This document shows positions 23,190 to 30,401 of a DNA stretch of 32,420 nucleotides, piece by piece; positions within the stretch are counted from its first letter, which is position 1, and every line of letters starts with the position of its first letter. Location: the NCBI GenBank assembly GCA_016215625.1, contig JACRIW010000111.1, positions 1 through 32,420 of the forward strand, read 5' to 3'. The notes under the pieces were generated by a model that saw nothing but the letters and a program-made list of their open reading frames with translations, searched no databases and had not been told where the DNA came from. The DNA is from Candidatus Eiseniibacteriota bacterium (GTDB lineage Bacteria > Eisenbacteria > RBG-16-71-46). A program made the position numbers and the translations under genes.

Positions 23190-24923
23190 ATGAGGTGGAC
23201 CATCCAGAACAAGCTGATCGGATTGGCGATCGCCGGGGTCGCGGTCGCCGCGGCGCTCGGCATCACGGGCATCGTGGGTTTCCGGACGCTCGGCGGCGCG
23301 ATGCACGAGATCAACGTCACGGGGCACGCACTGTCGAATCACGACGACGCGGACATGATGCACGACGCGCTGCGTGGTGACGTGCTCGCCGCGATGCTGG
23401 CCCGCACGGCGGAGGAGCGTGAAGCGGCGGCCAAGGATCTCGCCGAGCACGCCGCGAACTTCCGCACGCAGATCGGCGAGAACGACAAGCTGGCGATCAG
23501 CGCGGAGGTGAAGACCGCCCTCGCGGGCGCCCGGCCGCGCATGGAGGAGTACATCGCGTCGGCCGGCGAGATGGTGGAACTCGCCTCGCACGATCCGCAG
23601 GCGGCCCGTGCCGCCTTCCCGGCGTTCATGGAGAAGTTCTCGGCGCTCGAGACCGAGATGGAGGACCTGAGCGTCGCCATCACCGCCGCGAGCGAGAAGG
23701 CCGAGCAGCACGCCGCGACCCAGCAGCGCGCATTCCTCTTCTGGATGATCGGGCTCGTGCTCGGTGGCGCGGGGCTGTTCGCGTTCGCCGCCCTCTCCAT
23801 CATCCGCGGTGTCGTCGCGCCGCTTCGCCGCGCCGAAGCGGCGATGCGGGGCATCGCGACGGGTGACGGCGACCTCACGCAGCGACTGGACGCCTCGGGG
23901 AACGACGAAGTCGCCTCGATCGCCCGCGCGTTCAACGAGTTCGTCTCCAAGATCCACGACGTGATCGCGCACGTGCGCACGTCCGCCGACGGCGTCGCAC
24001 AGGCTTCGCGCGAGCTGACCGCGGCGTCGGACACGATCAGCGGCAGCGCGCAGGAGCAGGCGTCGAGCCTGGAGGAGACGGCGGCATCGCTGGAGCAGAT
24101 CACGAGCACGGTGCGCCAGAACGCGGACAACGCGCAGACCGCCAACCAGCTCGCGAACAGCGCCCGCGAAGTGGCGGAGAAGGGCGGCTCGGTGGTGTCG
24201 AACGCGGTCTCCGCGATGGGCGAGATCAACGCCTCGAGCCGGCGGATCGCGGACATCATCACGACGATCGACGAGATCGCGTTCCAGACGAACCTGCTCG
24301 CGCTGAACGCCGCGGTGGAAGCGGCGCGCGCGGGCGAGCAGGGACGCGGGTTCGCGGTGGTCGCGGCGGAGGTGCGGTCGCTCGCGCAGCGTTCGGCGAC
24401 GGCCGCACGCGAGATCAAGGGGCTGATCGAGGACTCCGTGCACAAGGTGGAGTCGGGCGCGGCGCTCGTGAACCGCTCGGGCGCGACGCTCGAGGAGATC
24501 GTGACGGCGGTGAAGCGCGTGACGGACGTCGTGTCCGAGATCGCGGCGGCCTCGCGCGAGCAGTCGATCGGCATCGAGCAGGTCAATCGCGCGGTCACGC
24601 AGATGGACCAGCTCACGCAGTCGAACGCCGCCCAGACCGAGGAGCTGTCGGCGACGGCCGGGCACCTGTCCGACCAGGCGGCCGAGGTGCAGGCGCAGGT
24701 GGCGCGCTTCCAGGTGAACGGTTCGGGGGCTTCCGCGCACGCCGGCGGCGCCGCGCGGAGCGCGCACCGGCCGGCCCCGGCGCCGCGCCCCTCGAAGGTG
24801 TCCCACGCGAGCCGCCCCGTACTCACGCCGATCGCGTCGCACCCGAAGTACGAGCCGGCGCCCCCCGCGTCCGTCTCCGCGGTGGCGACCGGCACGTCGG
24901 GCGACGATTTCGAGGAGTTCTAG
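23190..24923 (+). CDS. Methyl-accepting chemotaxis protein with C-terminal pentapeptide
   Basis: Transmembrane receptor of 577 residues. TM1 (about 9-31) and TM2 (about 181-205) flank a helical periplasmic domain of the four-helix-bundle type; no ligand can be read from it. A HAMP domain follows (about 206-258). The signalling domain has its hairpin tip near residues 361-400 ([20 protein letters not shown], then [13 protein letters not shown]). After a Pro/Ala-rich flexible linker the protein ends in DFEEF, which fits the x-aromatic-x-x-aromatic rule for pentapeptides that tether CheR or CheB. The ATG at 23190 has GGAAGGGAG upstream; the extension to 23121 is rejected. Confidence 0.95.
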   Translation: MRWTIQNKLIGLAIAGVAVAAALGITGIVGFRTLGGAMHEINVTGHALSNHDDADMMHDALRGDVLAAMLARTAEEREAAAKDLAEHAANFRTQIGENDKLAISAEVKTALAGARPRMEEYIASAGEMVELASHDPQAARAAFPAFMEKFSALETEMEDLSVAITAASEKAEQHAATQQRAFLFWMIGLVLGGAGLFAFAALSIIRGVVAPLRRAEAAMRGIATGDGDLTQRLDASGNDEVASIARAFNEFVSKIHDVIAHVRTSADGVAQASRELTAASDTISGSAQEQASSLEETAASLEQITSTVRQNADNAQTANQLANSAREVAEKGGSVVSNAVSAMGEINASSRRIADIITTIDEIAFQTNLLALNAAVEAARAGEQGRGFAVVAAEVRSLAQRSATAAREIKGLIEDSVHKVESGAALVNRSGATLEEIVTAVKRVTDVVSEIAAASREQSIGIEQVNRAVTQMDQLTQSNAAQTEELSATAGHLSDQAAEVQAQVARFQVNGSGASAHAGGAARSAHRPAPAPRPSKVSHASRPVLTPIASHPKYEPAPPASVSAVATGTSGDDFEEF

Positions 24924-24931
24924 TCGATCCC

Positions 24932-24960
24932 GGACGCGCGCGCACTCCGCCCGCGCGTCC
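24932..24960 (+). terminator. Hairpin after the receptor gene
   Basis: Perfect 9-bp arms GGACGCGCG (24932-24940) and CGCGCGTCC (24952-24960) lie just after the receptor stop. No T-run follows, so termination would be inefficient or factor-assisted. Confidence 0.42.
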
Positions 24961-24987
24961 CCCGAGTCACGTTCGAGCGAGGACGAC

Positions 24988-26289
24988 ATGAAGCTCAAGG
25001 AATGGTGCATCGCAGGGACGGCGTGCGCGCTGCTCGCGCCCGCTCTCGCGCTGGCGGGACCGGCCGCTTCGGGGCCGGAGTGGCACGAACAGCTCGCGGC
25101 GCGCGGCATCACGAGCACGGCGTCGGCGACGGGGCTGTGGCTCGGGAACGTGGCCGGCGGCCTGCAGAAGGGCGGCGTGTACAACACGCTCGGCGTCTTC
25201 ACGGTCGAGGCCGATCTCGAGAAGTTCACGGGTGCGTGGAAGGGCGCCACCGCGGGCGCGGACCTCTATTGGATCCGCGGCAAGAGCGCGAGCTGGTACT
25301 TCGTCGGTGACGCGCTCACGGTGAGCAATCTCGACGGCTACGACAGCATCCGCCTCTACCAGGTGTGGCTGCAGCAGGACTTCTGGGAAGGACGCGTGTC
25401 GCTGCGCGCCGGATCCCTCGCCGCGGACGAGAAGTTCACCGGCACCGAGAGTGGCGGACTGTTCTCGAACGGCGCGTTCGGCTGGACCGCGGGCGTCGGC
25501 GCGAACATCGTCAACGGCGGCCCGATCTACTATTCGCCCGCCCCGGGCGCACGCCTCGCGGTCAAGCCCGCCACGGGCTGGGCCCTGCAGGCCGGGCTCT
25601 ACGACGGTGACTCTTTCGACAGCCCGGCCGGCGACCCGAGGGTCAACTCGCACGGACTGCACTTCAGCATGAGCTCGTCGCAGGGCACGTTCGCGATCGG
25701 CGAACTCTCGCGCGAGTGGAGGGGCGAGGACGGCGCCGCACCGATGCCCGGGACGCTCAAGCTGGGCCTCTGGCGCCACAGCGCCGACTTCTCGGACAAC
25801 TGGGCGGACGCGAACGGCGAGTCGTTCACGCTGAGCGGTCTCGATCCCGCGACGCATCGCGGCAACCGCGGCTGGTACGGCTCGCTCGAACAGCGCGTGT
25901 GGGCCGAGAAGCGTTCCGCGGGGCAAGGCCTCACGGCGTGGATGCGCGTCGCCGGCGCCCCGTCGAACCGCAGCGCGGTCGAGTGGTGCACGGACGCGGG
26001 TTTCAACTGGGCCGGGCTCGTGCCGGGCCGGGACGGCGACGTCTTCGGGGTCGGTGTCGCCACCGCGTACGTGAGCCGGGACGCCCAGCGCGCGCAGCTC
26101 GACGCGTGGGCGCGCGACGGTGAAAGCGGCGTGCTGCCCGACTACGAACGCGTGGTCGAAGCCGCCTACCAGTACCGGATCGCGGAGCGCTGGTCGGTCA
26201 CGCCCGGCCTGCAGTGGGTGCAGCATCCCGGCATGACCTCCGAGGTCGCGAACGCCTGGGTGCCGCTCGTGCGGGTGAGCTTCGAGTGA
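24988..26289 (+). CDS. OprB-like carbohydrate porin
   Basis: Outer-membrane beta-barrel protein of 433 residues, best matched by the carbohydrate-selective OprB porin family. The signal peptide ends near LALAGPA (about residue 24). Alternating aromatic/glycine strands fill the rest. Family-like segments include LWLGNVAGGLQKGGVYNTL, VWLQQDFWEGRVSLRAGSL and, towards the end, YERVVEAAYQYRIAERWSVTPGLQWVQHPG, which is typical of OprB. The last strand ends VRVSFE. It probably admits sugars or small solutes. It directly follows the receptor gene with a 64-bp gap, and a strong terminator closes the unit. Confidence 0.82.
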   Translation: MKLKEWCIAGTACALLAPALALAGPAASGPEWHEQLAARGITSTASATGLWLGNVAGGLQKGGVYNTLGVFTVEADLEKFTGAWKGATAGADLYWIRGKSASWYFVGDALTVSNLDGYDSIRLYQVWLQQDFWEGRVSLRAGSLAADEKFTGTESGGLFSNGAFGWTAGVGANIVNGGPIYYSPAPGARLAVKPATGWALQAGLYDGDSFDSPAGDPRVNSHGLHFSMSSSQGTFAIGELSREWRGEDGAAPMPGTLKLGLWRHSADFSDNWADANGESFTLSGLDPATHRGNRGWYGSLEQRVWAEKRSAGQGLTAWMRVAGAPSNRSAVEWCTDAGFNWAGLVPGRDGDVFGVGVATAYVSRDAQRAQLDAWARDGESGVLPDYERVVEAAYQYRIAERWSVTPGLQWVQHPGMTSEVANAWVPLVRVSFE

Positions 26290-26325
26290 CCGCCGGGCCA
26301 TCGGCCCGGGGAGGAAAGACAGGAC

Positions 26326-26367
26326 GAGGGGCGTCTCCCGGGAGGAGGCGCCCCTCGCGTCGTGTTT
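26326..26367 (+). terminator. Terminator after the porin gene
   Basis: A 13-bp stem (26326-26338 with 26344-26356, one G-T pair) and 5-base loop are followed by GCGTCGTGTTT. A smaller 7-bp hairpin (26293-26309) sits just before it. Confidence 0.7.
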
Positions 26368-26382
26368 CCGGCCGGCCCCGAC

Positions 26383-26411
26383 TTGTGGCACGCGGCGTCG
26401 CCACCTAACTT
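26383..26411 (+). promoter_or_regulatory. Possible sigma-70-type promoter for histidine phosphatase
   Basis: TTGTGG (26383-26388) and TAACTT (26406-26411) are 17 bp apart, upstream of the 26495 start. Matches are partial. A TGGCAC at 26386 recalls a sigma-54 -24 element but has no properly spaced -12 partner. Confidence 0.3.
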
Positions 26412-26494
26412 CGCGATCCGCTCGCGGCCGAAGCCGGTCGCCGGGCGTCACTCGAGCGCAGCGAACGGCACGAGAGCACCGGGACGGGGAGCGC

Positions 26495-27124
26495 ATGCGG
26501 ACGACATCGGGCGTTCTGTTGTTGAGGCACGGCGAGACCGAGTGGAACGCGCTCGGCCGGCTGCAGGGGCGCGACGACTCGCCACTCACCCCGCTCGGCC
26601 GCGAGCAGGCCGCGACGCTCGCCGCGTGGGCGGCACGCCGAGGCCTGCGCCGCCTGGTCGCGAGTCCGCTCGGGCGCGCGCAGGCGACCGCGGCCGCGAT
26701 CGCCGAGGCGTGCGGCGCCACGATCGCGACACGCGAAGCGCTGGCCGAGATGTCGTTCGGCGACTGCGCCGGGCTCACGCTCGAGCAGTGCGAGCAGCGG
26801 TTCCCGGGCGTGCTCGCCGAGCGTGCCCGCAATCGCTGGGCGCACCGATGGCCCGGCGGGGAGTGCTACGACGACGCGATCGCCCGCCTCCACGCGTGGC
26901 TCGAAGCCGAGCCGGAGGCGCTCGCCGGTGAGGGCGTCGCGGTCGTCGCCCACCAGGCGCTCAACCGCGCACTCCTCACCGTGCTCACCGGCTGCCCGAG
27001 GGAAGCCGCGCTCGAGGGGGCGCAGTCGGCGGCCCAGGCGATCGAGATCCTGCCCGACCGCTCCTGGCGCGTGCTCGAGATCGCCGGGCCCGCGCCCGCG
27101 ACACACCCGGACGGCGTCATCTGA
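26495..27124 (+). CDS. Histidine phosphatase (phosphoglycerate-mutase-like)
   Basis: Histidine phosphatase superfamily member of 209 residues. The catalytic RHG motif is LLLRHGETEWNALGRLQGR, with the phospho-His at residue 12. The second catalytic His lies in VVAHQALNRALL, and MSFGDCAGLTLEQ matches the segment typical of GpmB/CobC-like phosphatases. The substrate cannot be told from sequence; no cobalamin or glycolytic genes are adjacent to suggest CobC or a mutase. GGGGAG precedes the ATG. It is probably a single-gene unit after the porin terminator. Confidence 0.88.
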   Translation: MRTTSGVLLLRHGETEWNALGRLQGRDDSPLTPLGREQAATLAAWAARRGLRRLVASPLGRAQATAAAIAEACGATIATREALAEMSFGDCAGLTLEQCEQRFPGVLAERARNRWAHRWPGGECYDDAIARLHAWLEAEPEALAGEGVAVVAHQALNRALLTVLTGCPREAALEGAQSAAQAIEILPDRSWRVLEIAGPAPATHPDGVI

Positions 27125-27215
27125 CCGGGTCGAGTCCGGCCTGCGGCGGGCTGCCTAATTAAGAAGAGGGGCCGGCGCCGTTCGGGAGGCGTTCCCGCCG
27201 GGATCCCGGCCCCGG

Positions 27216-27246
27216 TTGAGTGCCCGCGCGGCTTTTCGCGTATCAT
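27216..27246 (+). promoter_or_regulatory. Possible sigma-70-type promoter for DEAD-box helicase
   Basis: TATCAT (27241-27246) is a good -10 hexamer; TTGAGT (27216-27221) is a reasonable -35 but with a long 19-bp spacer. Transcription would start near 27253, giving an 80-nt leader. Upstream, the 208-bp gap also holds an 8-bp inverted repeat (27168-27175 with 27206-27213), possibly ending the phosphatase transcript. Confidence 0.45.
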
Positions 27247-27258
27247 CCCGGCCGCTCC

Positions 27259-27312
27259 GCCCCTGGCGCACGTGCGCGAGGGGCCGGGCACGACGCGGCG
27301 TGTCCGCGCCGC
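27259..27312 (+). promoter_or_regulatory. Structured 5' leader of DEAD-box helicase gene
   Basis: Two hairpins precede the ribosome-binding site. The first (27259-27284) contains the 12-bp palindrome GCGCACGTGCGC inside an outer CCCCT/AGGGG stem. The second (27295-27312) pairs GCGGCG with CGCCGC. This could regulate translation of an RNA helicase on its own mRNA, but that is inference. Confidence 0.35.
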
Positions 27313-27332
27313 CACGTACTTTTGGAGGTTCC

Positions 27333-28652
27333 GTGCCTTTCGCTGCTCTCGGCCTGCCCGCACCGCTGCTCCGCGGCGTGCGCGCCGCCGGTTACCAGAC
27401 CCCGACGCCCATCCAGCAACGCGCCATTCCCGGGATCCTCGAGGGCAAGGACCTCGTCGGCGCGGCGCAGACGGGCAGCGGCAAGACCGCCGCGTTCGTG
27501 CTGCCGGTGCTCGCTCGACTGCTCGAGGGGTTCCACGCGCTCCGCGGACTCGTGCTCGTGCCCACGCGCGAACTCGCCGCGCAGGTCGAAACCGCCGCCC
27601 GCGACTACGCGCGCTACACGAAGCTCCGCGTCGGCGTCGCCTACGGCGGTGTCCGCATCGAACCGCAGGAGCGCATGCTCCGCGGCGACGGCGTGGACCT
27701 GCTCGTCGCGACGCCCGGCCGCCTGCTCGACCTGCACGGCCGCCAGAGCGTCGCGTTCGAGGACATCGAAGTGCTCGTGCTCGACGAAGCCGACCGCATG
27801 GTGGACATGGGCTTCGCGCCCGACCTGCAGCGCATCCTGCGGCTCCTGCCCAAGAAGCGGCAGACGCTGATGTTCTCCGCGACGATGCCGCCCGAACTGA
27901 ACAAGGTCGCCGGTCAGGCGCTGATCGATCCGATGCGCATCGACCTCGCGCCCGCGACGCGCACGGTGGCCGGCATCACGCAGGCCGTCTACCCGGTGCC
28001 GAAGCACCTCAAGACCGACCTGCTCGACGAGGTGCTCAAGCGCACGTCGATGGGAAGCGTGATCGTGTTCGTGCGCACGAAGCACGGCGCCGACCGGCTC
28101 GCGCGCCAGCTCGAACGCCGCGGGCACTCGGTCGCCGCCCTGCACGGCAACCGCACGCAGAGCCAGCGCGAACGTGCGCTGCGCGACCTCAAGCGCGGCC
28201 GCGTGCAGCTGCTCGTCGCGACCGACATCGCCTCGCGCGGCATCGACGTCGACGACATCACGCACGTCATCAACTTCGACGTGCCCCACACGCCGGAAGA
28301 CTACGTCCACCGCATCGGCCGCACCGGCCGCGCGGAGGCGACCGGTGACGCGTTCACGCTCATGAGCCCCGAAGAGCGGCGCGACGTCGAGGGTATCGAA
28401 CGATTCCTGGGCCGCTCGATCCTGCGCGTGCAGATTCCCGACTTCGACTACGGCCGCCGTCAGGCCGCGCCGGAACCGGGCATGCACTTCCGCGAGCGCG
28501 AGCGCGAATCCGGTGGCGCCCGCTCCGGCGGGTCGCGCGGCGGACGCTCGGAGTCGTCCTCGCGTCCGTCGGCTCCGGCCGCGCCGCAGGCGCCCTCGCA
28601 CGGCCGCCGGCCCGCGAAGGCGGACGACCGCCGCAGCCGCCGCCGCATGTAG
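27333..28652 (+). CDS. rhlE: DEAD-box ATP-dependent RNA helicase (RhlE type)
   Basis: RNA helicase of 439 residues with every family motif: Q motif (GYQTPTPIQQRAIP), I (AQTGSGKT), Ia (PTRELA), II (DEAD in LVLDEADRMVDMGF), III (SAT), IV (VIVFVRTK), V (ATDIASRGIDV) and VI (HRIGRTGR). The final 70 residues are basic and rich in Gly, Ser and Arg, as in RhlE proteins, and would bind RNA. Likely roles are ribosome assembly and mRNA decay. The GTG at 27333 has GGAGG six bases upstream; the open frame reaches 27216, but those residues are the translated leader. It converges on the zinc-ribbon gene with a 10-bp gap. Confidence 0.95.
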   Translation: MPFAALGLPAPLLRGVRAAGYQTPTPIQQRAIPGILEGKDLVGAAQTGSGKTAAFVLPVLARLLEGFHALRGLVLVPTRELAAQVETAARDYARYTKLRVGVAYGGVRIEPQERMLRGDGVDLLVATPGRLLDLHGRQSVAFEDIEVLVLDEADRMVDMGFAPDLQRILRLLPKKRQTLMFSATMPPELNKVAGQALIDPMRIDLAPATRTVAGITQAVYPVPKHLKTDLLDEVLKRTSMGSVIVFVRTKHGADRLARQLERRGHSVAALHGNRTQSQRERALRDLKRGRVQLLVATDIASRGIDVDDITHVINFDVPHTPEDYVHRIGRTGRAEATGDAFTLMSPEERRDVEGIERFLGRSILRVQIPDFDYGRRQAAPEPGMHFRERERESGGARSGGSRGGRSESSSRPSAPAAPQAPSHGRRPAKADDRRSRRRM

Positions 28653-28662
28653 CGTCGTCGGA

Positions 28663-29082
28663 CTAATCCGGTGCCGTGGTGACGGGCGCGCGAAGCGATA
28701 TCGCGCGCCCGCACGCGTCACAGCGGACGGGCGTGACGTCGCGCAGCGCGCCGCTCACGGCGAAGGCCTGCGCCGCGCCGCAGGCCGGGCACGTGCCGCT
28801 CGCGCCCCGCACCGTGCGATGCTCGCGCAGCCGCGAGAGCGCGACGACCGGGCCCGCGACGAGCAGCGAGGGCACGAGCACGAAGTGCAGCACCGGCAGG
28901 AACACGGCGAGCACGGCCAGTCCCCAGCACGTCGCGAGCGCGCGCACGGCGCGCGAACTGCGCTCCGGGGGCGACCAGTCGCGCACGCGCAGCGTGGCGG
29001 GGGCGTCCGGGTGGCCGTGGTAGGCGAGCGCGCCCGCGAGATCGCGTACCCGGGTGTCAGTCTGCTGTGGAGCGCCCTGCAT
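28663..29082 (-). CDS. Zinc-ribbon membrane protein, unknown function
   Basis: I do not recognise a named family. The 139-residue product has a polar N-terminus, two closely spaced hydrophobic segments (about residues 49-67 and 70-82), and a C-terminal zinc-ribbon-like unit with two CxxC knuckles (CPACG near 98 and CDACG near 121). The paired cysteines make it likely to be a true metal-binding domain and not a shadow frame. It is divergent from the puuD-like gene and converges on the helicase. GGAGAGG lies about 12 bases before the ATG, somewhat far. Confidence 0.65.
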   Translation of the reverse strand: MQGAPQQTDTRVRDLAGALAYHGHPDAPATLRVRDWSPPERSSRAVRALATCWGLAVLAVFLPVLHFVLVPSLLVAGPVVALSRLREHRTVRGASGTCPACGAAQAFAVSGALRDVTPVRCDACGRAISLRAPVTTAPD

Positions 29083-29141
29083 GCGGTGGCGTATCCTCTC
29101 CGGCCTTCCATCCTCGTCGTCCCGCTCGGAGCCAGTATCAC

Positions 29142-30365
29142 ATGCCCGCGATCCTTTCGGAGTGGCTGAACATCCTGCTGCGCTGGACCCACCTGATCGC
29201 CGCGATCATGTGGGTCGGCGACTCGTTCCTCTTCATGTGGATGGACAGCCATCTCGAGGAGCCCTCGCGCCCGAGGGACGGCGACGTCTCGGGCGAGCTG
29301 TGGATGGTGCACAGCGGCGGCTTCTACGAGCTGGTCAAGCGCCGCACGCTCGCCCCGGGCGAGTTGCCGAAGACGCTGCACTGGTTCAAGTGGCAGTCGT
29401 ACACGACGTGGCTTTCGGGCGTGGCGCTGCTCGCCGTCGTGTACTGGTTCGGCGGGCACGCGTGGCTGCTCGACAACGCGGTCTCGTCGCTGACCGTCGC
29501 GCAGGCGGTCGCGCTCAGCGCCGGCAGTCTCGTCGCCGGCTGGCTCGTGTACGACGCGATCTGGATGTCGCCGCTCGCGAAGAAGCCGGCGGCGGCCGGG
29601 CTGCTGTCGTTCGCGCTGCTCGTCGCGGCGATCGTGGGATTCACGCACGCGTTTTCGGCGCGCGCGGCGTTCCTGCAGACCGGCGCGTTCCTCGCGACGA
29701 TCATGGCGGCGAACGTGTGGCGCCGGATCGTGCCCGCGCAGACGCAGATGCTCGCGGCGACGCGCGTGGGGCAGCGGGCCGACGCGGCGCTCGGCGCGCG
29801 CGCCAAGCAGCGCAGCACGCACAATCACTACATGACGTTCCCCGTCGTGTTCTGCATGCTGAGCAACCACTTCCCGAGCATGTACGGTCACGCGCAGCCC
29901 GCGCTCGTGCTCACGCTGTTCGTGATCTTCGGCGCGGCGTTCAAGTACTGGATGAACTTCCGCGGCCGCACGCCGCTGCTCGTGCAGGGCGCCGGCGCCC
30001 TGGCGCTGCTCGCGCTGGCCGGGCTGACGGCATCGCCCGCGAAGCGTCCCGGCACGACGCCGGCCTCCGCCGCCGCGGCGGCGAACGTCGGTCCGGTCGA
30101 GTGGGAGAGCGCGAAGGGCATCCTCGAGCGGCGCTGCTGGACCTGCCATTCGGCGCACCCGACCAATCCTTCGTTCCCCGAACCTCCGGCCGGCGTGCGG
30201 CTCGACGACCCCGAGCGCGTGGCCGCGCTCACCGAGCGCATCCGCGTGCGCGCGGTCGAGACGAAGACCATGCCGCTCGGCAACCTCACCGGCATCACCG
30301 AGGAGGAGCGCGACACGCTCGGCGCGTGGATCGCGCAGGGCGCGAGGATCACGAAGGCCCGGTGA
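29142..30365 (+). CDS. puuD: PuuD-like urate hydroxylase: membrane domain plus cytochrome c
   Basis: Protein of 407 residues with about eight TM segments followed by a cytochrome c domain. The membrane part matches the urate oxidase N-terminal (PuuD) family: LLRWTHLIAAIMWVGDSFLFMWMD, then WMVHSGGFYELVKR, HWFKWQSYTTWLSG and HNHYMTFPVVFCMLSNHFP, with many conserved His and Trp residues. The tail has one haem-binding motif, CWTCH (about residues 332-336), and a distal METKTMPL-like Met ligand region. In characterised cases the enzyme oxidises urate and passes electrons to the cytochrome. No other purine-catabolism gene is nearby, so the substrate here is unproven. The ATG at 29142 has GGAG ten bases upstream. 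Confidence 0.82.
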   Translation: MPAILSEWLNILLRWTHLIAAIMWVGDSFLFMWMDSHLEEPSRPRDGDVSGELWMVHSGGFYELVKRRTLAPGELPKTLHWFKWQSYTTWLSGVALLAVVYWFGGHAWLLDNAVSSLTVAQAVALSAGSLVAGWLVYDAIWMSPLAKKPAAAGLLSFALLVAAIVGFTHAFSARAAFLQTGAFLATIMAANVWRRIVPAQTQMLAATRVGQRADAALGARAKQRSTHNHYMTFPVVFCMLSNHFPSMYGHAQPALVLTLFVIFGAAFKYWMNFRGRTPLLVQGAGALALLALAGLTASPAKRPGTTPASAAAAANVGPVEWESAKGILERRCWTCHSAHPTNPSFPEPPAGVRLDDPERVAALTERIRVRAVETKTMPLGNLTGITEEERDTLGAWIAQGARITKAR

Positions 30366-30401
30366 CGCCGCGTGCGGCCGCCCGCGTGGCCGCGCCGCGT
30401 C
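30364..30401. terminator. Possible bidirectional hairpin between puuD and dgt
   Basis: An imperfect inverted repeat pairs GACGC/GCGTC and GCGGCC/GGCCGC with an internal loop, filling the 34-bp gap between convergent genes. No T-run is seen on either strand. Confidence 0.35.

Noticed and set aside
22890-25250. Long minus-strand open frame (786 residues) across the receptor gene
   Set aside because: Antisense shadow of cheW, the receptor and the porin start; no recognisable domain.
27216-27332. N-terminal extension of the DEAD-box helicase
   Set aside because: Arg-rich translated leader that includes the promoter -10 region; GGAGG points to the GTG at 27333.
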